Assembly (NCBI GenBank): GCA_015501075.1
Contig: JADNYJ010000752.1
Span: 1 to 14,166, forward strand
Direction: 5' to 3'
Length of the DNA: 14,166 nt
Origin: Gymnopilus junonius
Lineage: Eukaryota > Basidiomycota > Agaricomycetes > Agaricales > Galerinaceae
The translations under genes were made by a program, and so were the position numbers. Position 1 is the stretch's first letter. Each line of letters begins with the position of its first letter. The notes beneath the pieces are model-generated. The model was not told the origin of the DNA. It saw only the letters and a list, made by a program, of their open reading frames with translations, and did no database searches. Shown here in pieces: positions 1 to 6,825 of this stretch.

Positions 1-321
1 AGTCCTAGCACTCATGTCTTTCTCATATGCTTTCTATTTATGTACAGCAGTTTATCTCACAGGCTCAATGCCATTTCTTTTGTATCCCTTAGTTTTTTGA
101 GAGCTAGAGCTCAGAAAAAAAGATACATTAGCAGCCTTTCTGTTAATTTTTTATAGGAGAAATTAGCATTGTTCTGTTCAAATTTGAAGGAGAATTCCAC
201 TGAGTATTAAAAGGCCACCTCACATCATAAGATCGGAATGCCACCCTGTCATCTTTTCATCAAATCTGGCCAATCTATGAAGCCTTCCAAGTTCCAAAGC
301 CTTAGGTTGTCTTTCTTCATG
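1..321. other. Unassigned AT-rich sequence
   Basis: No open frame with protein-like composition, no RNA gene and no repeat shared with the rest of the window was seen here. The sequence is AT-rich and poor in CpG, like the rest of the left half of the window. Confidence 0.5.
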
Positions 322-612
322 CTATTGTTTGAGGTGAGCCAGTCTATTCCCTTGCATATGCCGCATACATTGCATGCTTAACTTGCCCATTTTTGTTACA
401 AATTGTAACCATCCTATGCCCTGCTTTATATCTGGCAAGCTGCATTCTCTGAGGCATCCATGTCCCAGAATCACACCACTATGGTACCACATCAATCCAT
501 TGGAGTCTACCATGCATGAAACAAAGTGATTTTGGCCACCGTATATCACTCCTGCTGATGCATAACAGAAGCTGCAGCTGTCAGTATCACGATGCAGCTC
601 ATGATTGCGCAC
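322..612 (-). pseudogene. Decayed coding fragment, possible protease-like repeat-associated protein
   Basis: An open frame of 96 codons on the minus strand looks protein-like in its middle. The block GVIYGGQNHFVS is followed about ten residues later by MWYHSGV. From memory of the families, agaricomycete repeat-associated proteins often have a block of the type IYGGxxHFxSR...D..GxxWxHDG near their C-terminus, which may be the His/Asp part of a cysteine-protease-like fold. Here the usual HDG reads HSG, so the residue after the histidine is lost. Upstream on the minus strand (613-955) no matching N-terminal part is readable, so this is at best a fragment. The family assignment is inference; that the frame is a relic of real coding sequence is somewhat more secure. 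It could also be a chance open frame. Confidence 0.3.
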
Positions 613-955
613 TATCTGTCATTCCTCTATTTTCAGAATCCATCTTGCTTGTCATTTCCTGTCATTCCCTATTGCTTCTTACTCCTCCACTCCTGCCACT
701 CCTGTTGCTTGCTTAATATCCATAGGAATGCAAGAGCTGTCACCAAATATACCTGCCTGATTCAAATACCCTATACAAGCATTCCTATAACTCGCATGTT
801 CATTGTTTATGCTCAACATCAGTTTCCCTCTGGTTATTCTACATTTAGTATACCCTCTGCACCATTGAGGGTCAGTTTTTTTTGTTCAATGGAAATTGTG
901 TGCAAACTATCAGTGTGCCCATTCAAGTGATGTCCGAGGATGTTGGTGGTGAAAA
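613..955. other. Unassigned spacer upstream of the small host-type gene
   Basis: Nothing convincing is coded here. The stretch has simple pyrimidine-rich runs on the plus strand (many TCATTCC and CTCCACTCCTG-type words around 615-715). It probably holds the promoter of the gene starting at 956, but I see no clear TATA box. Confidence 0.4.
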
Positions 956-1252
956 ATGAAAGAGAGGCATTACACTTTCATTGAGCATATACTATGTGGA
1001 CAAGTCCAACCCTACATTCAACATTCTGTGACATGTGTCGAAGAGTTCGAGAGTGGTGAGCAGAAGGTACACCACTTCACTTTCTTCTACAAAAAGCACA
1101 CCAAGCTGCCCATAAATATAGCAATAGAGTCTATTGCTCCGGGGACCTCCTGGAGAGGTGATGTTTTGATAATGCATATTGCATGTCGTTATGACAGTGT
1201 GGTCAACCTTCAATCAGGGGATGAAAGATATATAAAATTTGTTCTCAAAAAG
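956..1252 (+). CDS. Small conserved-hypothetical-type fungal protein, exon 1, interrupted by a TIR element
   Basis: Ninety-nine codons from ATG 956 have strong protein character: HYTFIEHILCG, then KVHHFTFFYKKHTKLPINIAI, then GTSWRGDVLIM, and VNLQSGDERYIKFVLKK at the end. This pattern (short basidiomycete proteins with HHF..FYKR...LPIN.AI...WRG..V.M and VN.RS.D...DF..K) is familiar to me as a lineage-specific hypothetical family of unknown function; I cannot name it further. The start is placed at 956 because the family-like motif begins within a few residues. The frame enters the TIR element after 1252 and stops at 1280-1282, adding nine or so foreign residues. Without the element, the last codons (CTC AAA AAG, present again at 2615-2623) lead either to an immediate TGA at 2624 or, if the intron at 2623 is spliced, to 16 more residues ending at 2733. 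The present gene is therefore altered at its C-terminus and may be non-functional. Confidence 0.6.
1244..1252 (+). repeat. Target-site duplication, left copy
   Basis: CTCAAAAAG; the identical nine bases recur at 2615-2623 directly after the right end of the TIR element. Removing the element and one copy restores a continuous exon and splice donor. Confidence 0.75.
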
Positions 1253-1763
1253 AGGTCTTTGTTGTCCCCCATGGATTCCTGAGGATTCCTGAGGATTTTC
1301 AGGACTCAAATATGGCAGAGGCACCAGCCAAATTTGACAGTCCTGCAGGAGTATAGTCCTGAGGAATTTTGAAGAGCCTGAGGATGGGCAATAAGGACTC
1401 AACAGGACTACATATAAATAACAGTTGAAATATAGTTAATGTTATATAATACATAGTTTCCTATGTTAATAGTCTATTTTAAGATTACTAAAAAAGGAAA
1501 ACTGATATTAAATAATCAAATAGTCTTAATTATTATATAATATGTCAAGGTCAGAAATATTAATGTGATATGATAAATGTCATTGTCCAGAAAAGTGTTA
1601 TAAATAGAAATGATGCAAATAACAATACTGATTCCAAATCTGGTCACATGATGTCATTAGCTTGCACCATCAGTGAGAAAAATACAAAAAACTTTTGAAA
1701 AGCCAGTGATAAATTAAATACAAAAATTCTAAAAATATTTATTTATATTATATTTGATTTTAA

Positions 1764-1932
1764 AGAGTACCAAAAATAGCTCAAATAAGAGGCTAGGCAT
1801 ATAAAAAGATCAGTTTTACTATAAATATGATAAAATACTAATTAAAAAGTAGTGTGAAGTTAAAAATAGACTTGCCAAAAAGGTAATATGAAAAGCAGTA
1901 TAAAGGGCTGATAGAGAGTACCAAAAATAGCT
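1764..1932 (+). repeat. 18-bp direct repeat inside TIR element 1
   Basis: AGAGTACCAAAAATAGCT occurs at 1764-1781 and again at 1915-1932, 151 bp apart. It lies in the AT-rich interior of the element and may mark a small internal duplication. Confidence 0.6.
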
Positions 1933-2009
1933 ATAAGAAGGAGCACAATTATTGAAAAATATACATAGAAGGAGGGTATATATAGAAGAAAGTTTAAAAC
2001 AAATTTATA

Positions 2010-2099
2010 GCCATGATAGTGTAGTTGGTAGATTACTTGTTGCCTGAAGCTATACTTATGCAATGATTGAGGGTTCTTGGTTTAATCCTGGTGAGTTGT
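2010..2099 (+). other. tRNA-like sequence (tRNA pseudogene or SINE head) inside TIR element 1
   Basis: The word TAGTGTAGTTGG at 2017-2028 fits the tRNA A-box consensus TRGYNNARNNGG. GGTTTAATCCT at 2079-2089 fits the B-box consensus GGTTYRANYCC except at its last base. The spacing (about 60 nt) is normal for a tRNA, and bases T8, A14, G15, G18 and G19 fall where expected. An anticodon-like stem TTGTT/AATGA can form around a long loop that would allow a short intron. Against a working tRNA: the acceptor stem pairs poorly, the T stem has several G-T pairs, and the U before the anticodon is replaced by C. I regard it as a decayed tRNA or the head of a SINE carried in the element; amino-acid identity cannot be assigned. 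Confidence 0.45.
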
Positions 2100-2614
2100 A
2101 TTAATTTTGCTTACCTGCTCAAGATTTAATTTCAAGTGAGTCCTGAGGATTCCTGAGGATTTATAAGGACTTGACTTTATTTTTTTAAGATTTGGCTAAG
2201 TATTTATAGTATATGTGATTTACAGCTGGTTTCATATTAATAGATCTACTTTGTTAATATAATGCTCAGTGCCTTTCTTTAATTAGGCAAATAGGATTAA
2301 CTTGATATAGTCAGCATTGGAGGTCAGTCTGATCTTACAGATGATCACTAGTATTTTATGAAGACATAAGAGAAAATATCAGTGATCAGCCAGTCCAAAG
2401 TCTAGATTACATAAGCATATCTAAGAGATTACTATCATTTTATACTACATTACAAGCCTTTTGGCCTCTACTGATTTAATATGCAAATTATTATATAATA
2501 ATTAATGCCCAGCTATTTCTACTATATTAGCCCTTAGGAGTCCTTAGGAGTCCTCAGGAATCCTCAGGAATCCTGCCAGTCCTTCAGGATTCTGTGGGGG
2601 ACTGAAAAGTACTG

Positions 2615-2623
2615 CTCAAAAAG
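2615..2623 (+). repeat. Target-site duplication, right copy
   Basis: CTCAAAAAG, identical to 1244-1252. Its last G is also the first base of the putative splice donor GTGAGT. Confidence 0.75.
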
Positions 2624-2681
2624 TGAGTTTCTTTCTGTTAGCCAACCCTAGGTCTTTATCTTGTTATTCCTTTATTCATAG
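2623..2681 (+). other. Putative spliceosomal intron of the gene starting at 956
   Basis: A 59-nt stretch begins GTGAGTTTC and ends TTCATAG, a usual length and border pattern for a basidiomycete intron. It joins AA of the exon's last codon to G at 2682, keeping the frame open for 16 further residues. The alternative is that the protein simply ends at TGA 2624-2626 and this is 3' untranslated sequence. Confidence 0.45.
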
Positions 2682-2733
2682 GTGTGTTGCCAAAGAACTT
2701 CTATTACCTGAAGAGCTCACATTCAGAATGTGA
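2682..2733 (+). CDS. Candidate last exon of the interrupted small gene
   Basis: If the intron at 2623-2681 is removed, the frame of the gene starting at 956 continues with CVAKELLLPEELTFRM and stops at TGA 2731-2733, giving a protein of about 115 residues in the allele without the TIR element. The peptide has the composition of a C-terminal amphipathic helix. In the present sequence it is cut off from exon 1 by 1.36 kb of inserted DNA. This exon is weaker than exon 1 because it rests on a splice prediction by eye. Confidence 0.35.
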
Positions 2734-4395
2734 AGGCATTTTTATCCCTCACAACTGGTGTCTTAATATCCTTTTATCTATGATTGCTCAGTATATGCTA
2801 TATTGGGTCATTTTCGAGGGGCACGCCAATTTCCTTTCACTGGATATGGCTATCAATGACCAATGCTTGTCTTTATGCCTTTCATATGTCTTCTTGCTTA
2901 CTTAAGAACCTTTGCATTTTAGTAGTAGCAGTATTCAATATTGGATCTTATGAGTACATAACCATGGAACCAGTCTTATTTTTATCTTATCCAATCAGTG
3001 ATACTCTTAATAGATTTTGTACTTGATCTATCAGTGAAGATTTATTTATAACTTTGAAATTAGCAGAGTCAAGTGCACTCGACATTCAACAATGATAAAT
3101 TTTATTCATCTTGTGAAAGAAACATTAAAGTCTTAGATGCCAATCAAGCATATATGTATATCTGTCTGTCAACCCATGATGATGCACTCAAGCTCAACAA
3201 CAAAAAGATAATATCTACATTACACCACCCCACCCCTGCATTGAGGGCAATTCAGACTAATGGTTGTATGAGATCAGTAATATCAGTACAAAGAAATAGA
3301 CCAAACACTTACTACATAGATTGAATGACTCCAAGAGGGACTTGAATGATTGTGCCCCCTATTTTAACAAGGTGACCAGTGAGTCACCACAAAGAATATG
3401 ATAACTCACTAAGATCCCACCTATGTTCTGTATGACAGGGAGGATGTATGTGCCAAGCTAGGTCAGCCTATCTGGCACCTAAGAAATGAGGATAGGTACA
3501 CCTCTGCAGAAGGGCATGCTCTGCCCAAAGTTAAGATGAGTTAATAACTGGGATAAAAGGACTCACCTGTTGTATATGTTGCAAGTCATAGATGGTAGAT
3601 GGGAAGGTAGAAGTAGATGTTTTCAATGAGGGAAAGGCTTTAAAATACCAGTGGAAAAATCCAACCATGAGTATAGGCTCACGGGAAGGTTGTGAATCAA
3701 CCTGCACTAGCTTAAGTGCTCAATAGTTTCATCTTTGACTCTTGAGATGCTGACTAAGCACTCTAACCAATGCTTTCATGCTTAATAGATTCCTCATTCA
3801 TTATTTCACAATGTGGATGTATTTAGGAAAGCAAGACAGTAACAGATTTGAAGTGCCCAAGAAATCTCTATACATTAACGAGGTGAGTAATTAGATGTAC
3901 AATGCAATTGCAATTGAGACAAAGTATATGAGTGGAAAGTACATTTATTATACAGCAATTGTTCAAGCGATGGAAGGAATAAGACAAAATTTATATTTCT
4001 GAAACATTGGAGCTATTGTCCTAGCCAGCATTTATGAAGGTGTGTTTCATTGGGTTCAAGGATGCAAAAGTCAAGCTTTTTGGGATGTAAGCATTCACAG
4101 TGAATAAAGCAGTATGTTTCAATTGCTCAGTGTAAAGAGAAGGCCTATCTAGTATCAAAGGCCCAGGGTGTGCTACGGTGGGGTTCTTGCTCACAGGACA
4201 GATATTGTAAAGCTAATGCACATATCAAGAAAGGTATGTAATCATTTCAAAAATCTGTGGGCTTTTGTGGGTACAGTAATAGAGGGACTACATGGGGTAT
4301 TCATGTGTATCCCAGGGACTTGGTACTTTACAGCAAGAGCACCAGCCAGGGCAGAAGTTGTCAGTCATTCGAGCATCATTTCGTAAAAATACTAT
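2734..4395. other. Gene desert, no supported feature
   Basis: About 1.66 kb of AT-rich, CpG-poor sequence. The open frames present are short (83 codons or fewer), have unremarkable composition and show no motif I recognise. No tRNA, LTR pair or tandem array was found. A stretch around 3430-3560 has a purine run (AGGGAGGA), then TGTATGTGCC, and later ATAAAAGG, which could be a degraded solo LTR, but no matching end was found, so it is not called. Confidence 0.5.
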
Positions 4396-4682
4396 TCAAT
4401 GGTGTGACTGGAGTGAAGACTCAATAATGATAAGTCTCATGCACTCAAAGAGTTTCTTTAATATTTCCCTGGTGACTTTATTATCAAGGTTCAGCCCTGT
4501 ATATGCCAGGGCCAGTTGATCAACTGTACTGATAACTTCAAAGGCTCGAAGGAGAGCTTTGATGACACCATTATCGAGGCATAGTCCTTCAATTTTCACT
4601 GAGATGTTCAAAGGTCTGTTAAGATTTATGCCTTTGGGGATTGAATGGAGCATAGCCTTGATTGACTGCACTTGGACAGGTC
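4396..4682 (-). CDS. Orphan exon of an unidentified gene, cut off by the copia insertion
   Basis: On the minus strand an open frame of about 95 codons from 4682 down to a TGA at 4396 has strong protein character: PVQVQSIKAMLHSIPKG, then NISVKIEGLCLDNGVIKALL, then VDQLALAYTGLNLDNKVTREIL and a C-terminal SSLQSHH. It is preceded by a good splice acceptor, TATTTTTCAG, ending at 4683. The open frame extends to an ATG at 4749, but the extra residues (hydrophobic, TTTTC-rich DNA) look like intron translated through. The 5' exons should lie at higher coordinates, where the copia LTR begins at 4771, 22 bases beyond that ATG, so the copia element probably landed in the intron and separated this exon from the rest. 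The family is not recognised; repeated LCLDNG/LNLDN words hint at a repeat protein but do not prove it. Confidence 0.4.
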
Positions 4683-4770
4683 CTGAAAAATACCAAGAAG
4701 TCATGAGTAAACTGAAAACAAAGATGGTAAAGTAAAGACAAACTTGCAATGGGGTGGCGAATCTCCAATT

Positions 4771-5276
4771 TGTTAGAAGTAGTGATCAAACACTTCTAAC
4801 AATGTTCTATAAACATTAGATTAGCTTTAGAATAGACTTAGAATTAGTTTCACTTCATTTGGACACTTGTAGTTTACTAAGTTTCTGCTTTTGGTCGCAT
4901 TTTCTCTAGTATTTGCGAATTACTCGGCATAGAGTTAGAATTTCGGAAAATGGATTTGAGATCTGAATCAGGTCGAAAATCCGGTTCTAGTGATATAGCA
5001 TACATGGCATTTAAAGTACGTTTGTGTTTTGACATTTTCGAATTGTCCACATTTTGGGTGTTTTGTCACGCCTCGCGGTTTTTGGGCACGTAGCTACATT
5101 AGATACTATGTTTCCTACTATGTCAAGCGAAAGCAAGACACTACGAATTGAATTGAACAAGTTATAAGCATTTTGAGTTATACTCTATGATTCTCAGTGA
5201 TTGCTGTACTTGAGCATACTAGTTGGTTGAGCTGTGTTAACTACATAGATCCTTGCTTATTTGTGCAAGTCTAACA
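4771..5276 (+). repeat. 5' LTR of the copia element (506 bp)
   Basis: The LTR starts TGTTAGAAGT and ends TCTAACA, with the TG...CA borders of LTR elements and the TGTTRGAA start typical of Ty1/copia. The 3' border is fixed by the primer-binding site that follows at once. A TATA-like word CTATAAAC lies at 4809-4816. The first 31 bases contain a perfect 10-bp inverted repeat (TGTTAGAAGT/ACTTCTAACA, 4771-4801). No second LTR copy is present in the window to confirm the borders by alignment. Confidence 0.8.
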
Positions 5277-5288
5277 GGTTATGGGCCC
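5277..5288 (+). promoter_or_regulatory. Primer-binding site, initiator tRNA-Met anticodon-arm (half-tRNA) type
   Basis: GGTTATGGGCCC directly follows the LTR end. It is the exact complement of GGGCCCAUAACC, the anticodon stem-loop region of initiator tRNA-Met with its CAU anticodon. Drosophila copia and yeast Ty5 are known to prime from a fragment of the same tRNA cut in the anticodon loop, not from its 3' end. The match identifies both the LTR border and the priming mode. Confidence 0.8.
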
Positions 5289-5466
5289 CGAGCTCTAACT
5301 TGGCATAACTGATTGAGTTGCATACTGCTAGTAACTGTGTTCTGTGGGCTTATATTGAACTACTATTAAACCTAGTTCAAATCTTGAAGTTGCATTATAT
5401 TGATCACATCTGTGATTGATTACACTTGAATTATACTTGACTACACTTGTTGTCAAATTGGAAATT

Positions 5467-6024
5467 ATGTCTGCAAGCAATTCAGACACTATGGCTAAAA
5501 TCAAGCCATTGTCCAATTCAAACTATCCTGAATGGAGTGGTGAGATGAGGGCATGGCTGATGAGAAATGGGCTATGGAGGCTTGTCTCTGGCAAGGAGAC
5601 TATGCCTAGTGATGTAGCAGGGCAGGATAAGTGGGAAGCAAAGGCTGAGAAGGCAGCAGGGGAGATCTATCTCTTGGTAGAGAGTGATCAGAGGGTGCAC
5701 TTCAGAGGGCATGAAGATGACCCAGTCAAGATGTGGACATTGTTAGAGGCTGCCCACCTATCAAAGAAGCCTGGTGCATGCTTTAATGCATATAATGACC
5801 TGTTTTCTATCAGGAAACAGGATGATGAAAGCTTGATGCAATTGGGGCTCAGAATAGAGAAGTCAATGCAGGCTATTCAAAACCTGTGCCCAGCTACCTT
5901 CACTATTGAAGAGCTGGATGAAGAGCTCCAATGCATGGCACTGATCTGTGCCTTACCAGAGGAATACCATGTCTTATCATCATCATTGTTGTTGATGCTG
6001 AAACTTGACAAGGGTACAATTCTG
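5467..6024 (+). pseudogene. gag: copia Gag (capsid) fragment
   Basis: Gag forms the particle that packages retrotransposon RNA. The frame from ATG 5467 (in the same frame as an earlier ATG at 5416, but MSASNSD...KIKPL is the likelier start) encodes about 186 residues. It has the copia-type N-terminal capsid pattern: SNYPEWSGEMRAWLMRNGLW, then VKMWTLLEAAHLSKKPGACF.AYNDLFSIRK, and LPEEYHVLSSSLLLMLKLDKGTIL. The stop at 6025-6027 is created by the border of the TIR element. The rest of Gag, including the CCHC zinc knuckle, and the protease with its DSGA motif are absent from the window. Only 39 bases (6394-6432) separate the TIR element from the LINE; they could encode a further dozen degraded residues of Gag. 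Confidence 0.85.
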
Positions 6025-6025
6025 T

Positions 6026-6393
6026 GAGGTCTTTACACTCCCCCCCATATTTAGGTTGGACTCCACTGGGAGTCCCAAGTCCCATGGGAGTCCAATGGAT
6101 TCCCAGGGACTCCCAGGGAGTCACATAGGAGTTGCTGGACTACCAGAGACTCCCATGGAGTCCTAAGGAGTCCTATGGGAGTCCCAACTTAGTCCCATCT
6201 AGTCCCAACCCAGTCCCACTCAATCCCATGGGAGTCCCAACCCAGTCCCATCTAGTCCCAACCTAGTCCCACTCAATCCCATGGGAGTCCCAACCCAGTC
6301 CCAGGGATTCTATGGAGTCCCAATAGACTCCCAAGGAGTCCCATGGACTCCTATGGGAGTCCAGAGACAATTTGGGGGGAGTGCTAAGTACTG
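6026..6393. mobile_element. 0.37-kb MITE-like TIR element (copy 2), inside copia gag
   Basis: The left end reads (G)AGGTCTTTACACTCCCCCC and the right end, on the other strand, CAGTACTTAGCACTCCCCCC: inverted ends that also match the ends of the 1253-2614 element, AGGTCTTT on the left and AGTACTT on the right. The interior consists of repeated GGGAGTCCC/GGGACTCCC words and a 53-bp tandem repeat, with no coding capacity. It interrupts copia Gag after the codons for GTIL and supplies the stop codon. The 8 bases on each side (AATTCTGT and ACATATGT) agree at only 5 of 8 positions, so a target duplication is not established here. Confidence 0.7.
6175..6303 (+). repeat. 53-bp tandem repeat, about 2.4 units
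   Basis: Units start with ATGGGAGTCCCAAC at 6175, 6228 and 6281. The first two are full 53-bp units (6175-6227 and 6228-6280) with a few differences; the third is partial and degenerates after about 23 bases. It lies inside TIR element 2. Confidence 0.85.
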
Positions 6394-6432
6394 ACATATG
6401 TTACGCTAAGACCAACTCTGACACCGATGTAC
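6394..6432 (+). other. 39-bp remnant between TIR element 2 and the LINE
   Basis: This short piece is neither TIR element nor LINE. Read in the copia gag frame across the TIR insertion it gives LR-stop-DQL-stop-HRC, which could be degraded Gag. It ends at the LINE poly-T, so it is the DNA the LINE landed in. Confidence 0.4.
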
Positions 6433-6449
6433 TTTTTTTTTTTTTTTTT

Positions 6450-6825
6450 AAATCAAGGATTTATATACCGGTGCACGAAAGCAGTCCGGTCGCAGATATA
6501 CATACACCCGAAGTAATCTACCATTAAACTACGCCTAGTGCGAGACTGGCTCTCGTGGGCCGACTTAGGACCATAAAACAATGGGCCCGTACTCTCGTTG
6601 ATGCCCCGACCGAAGGGAGGGGTCCAACAAAGCAGTGGAAGGGCACCGGAAGGGGGCCCGCCAACCAAACCCAACAGCCCAGGATGCGCGCATACTGTGT
6701 TAGCTACTGAAGGCAGACCATTTCGGGTCGCCGAAGCGGGGGGCCACACTTGTCTGTCGATAGCGCCGAAGCTCCAGAACCCAGACCCCCACCCTCAACC
6801 CAGCAAAGCCGAAGCCCGCCAAGTA
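6450..6825 (-). other. 3' untranslated region and tRNA-like tail of LINE copy A
   Basis: GC-rich sequence between the ORF2 stop and the poly-A tail; it is repeated nearly unchanged in copy B (11919-12370). Near the tail the word TAGTTTAATGG (minus strand, 6531-6521) fits the tRNA A-box consensus, followed by TAGATTACTT. No B box is recognisable. LINE tails are where the reverse transcriptase binds its RNA. Confidence 0.6.

Larger units (their letters stand above)
1253..2614. mobile_element. 1.36-kb non-autonomous TIR element (copy 1)
   Basis: The left end reads AGGTCTTT...GTCCCCCATGGATTCC and the right end, read on the other strand, CAGTACTTTTCAGTCCCCCAC; 14 of 20 terminal positions pair as inverted repeats. 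Inside both ends lie matching subterminal repeats of ATTCCTGAGGA (1274-1294; complement at 2551-2571), with further CCTGAGGA words at 1357, 1378 and 2142-2158. The sequence CTCAAAAAG occurs immediately before (1244-1252) and immediately after (2615-2623) the element, a target-site duplication of 9 bp, or 8 bp if the flanking G belongs to the element. The interior is AT-rich and has no transposase frame, so the copy is non-autonomous. An 8-bp duplication with subterminal repeats would suggest hAT; 9 bp would suggest Mutator-like. The ends match those of the element at 6026-6393. Confidence 0.75.

Noticed and set aside
592..930. 112-codon plus-strand open frame
   Set aside because: Composition rich in S, C, F, L and P from pyrimidine-rich DNA, no domain pattern, and it overlaps the minus-strand relic; treated as chance.
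2684..3324. Three short plus-strand open frames (73-83 codons)
   Set aside because: No recognisable motif, no consistent frame, AT-rich chance composition. The start of the first overlaps the candidate last exon in another frame.
3430..3640. Possible solo LTR (purine run, TG start, ATAAAAGG)
   Set aside because: No matching terminal CA end, no inverted ends and no second copy in the window.
6018..6401. AATTCTGT / ACATATGT as target duplication of TIR element 2
   Set aside because: Only 5 of 8 bases agree and the differences are transversions; not better than chance, although the gag frame would be kept by such a removal.
6398..6432. Minus-strand word CGGTGTCAGAGTTGGTC resembling a TGGTATCAGAGC-type primer-binding site of an LTR element
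   Set aside because: Only partly matching, with no LTR next to it; it also reads plausibly as degraded copia Gag in the right frame.
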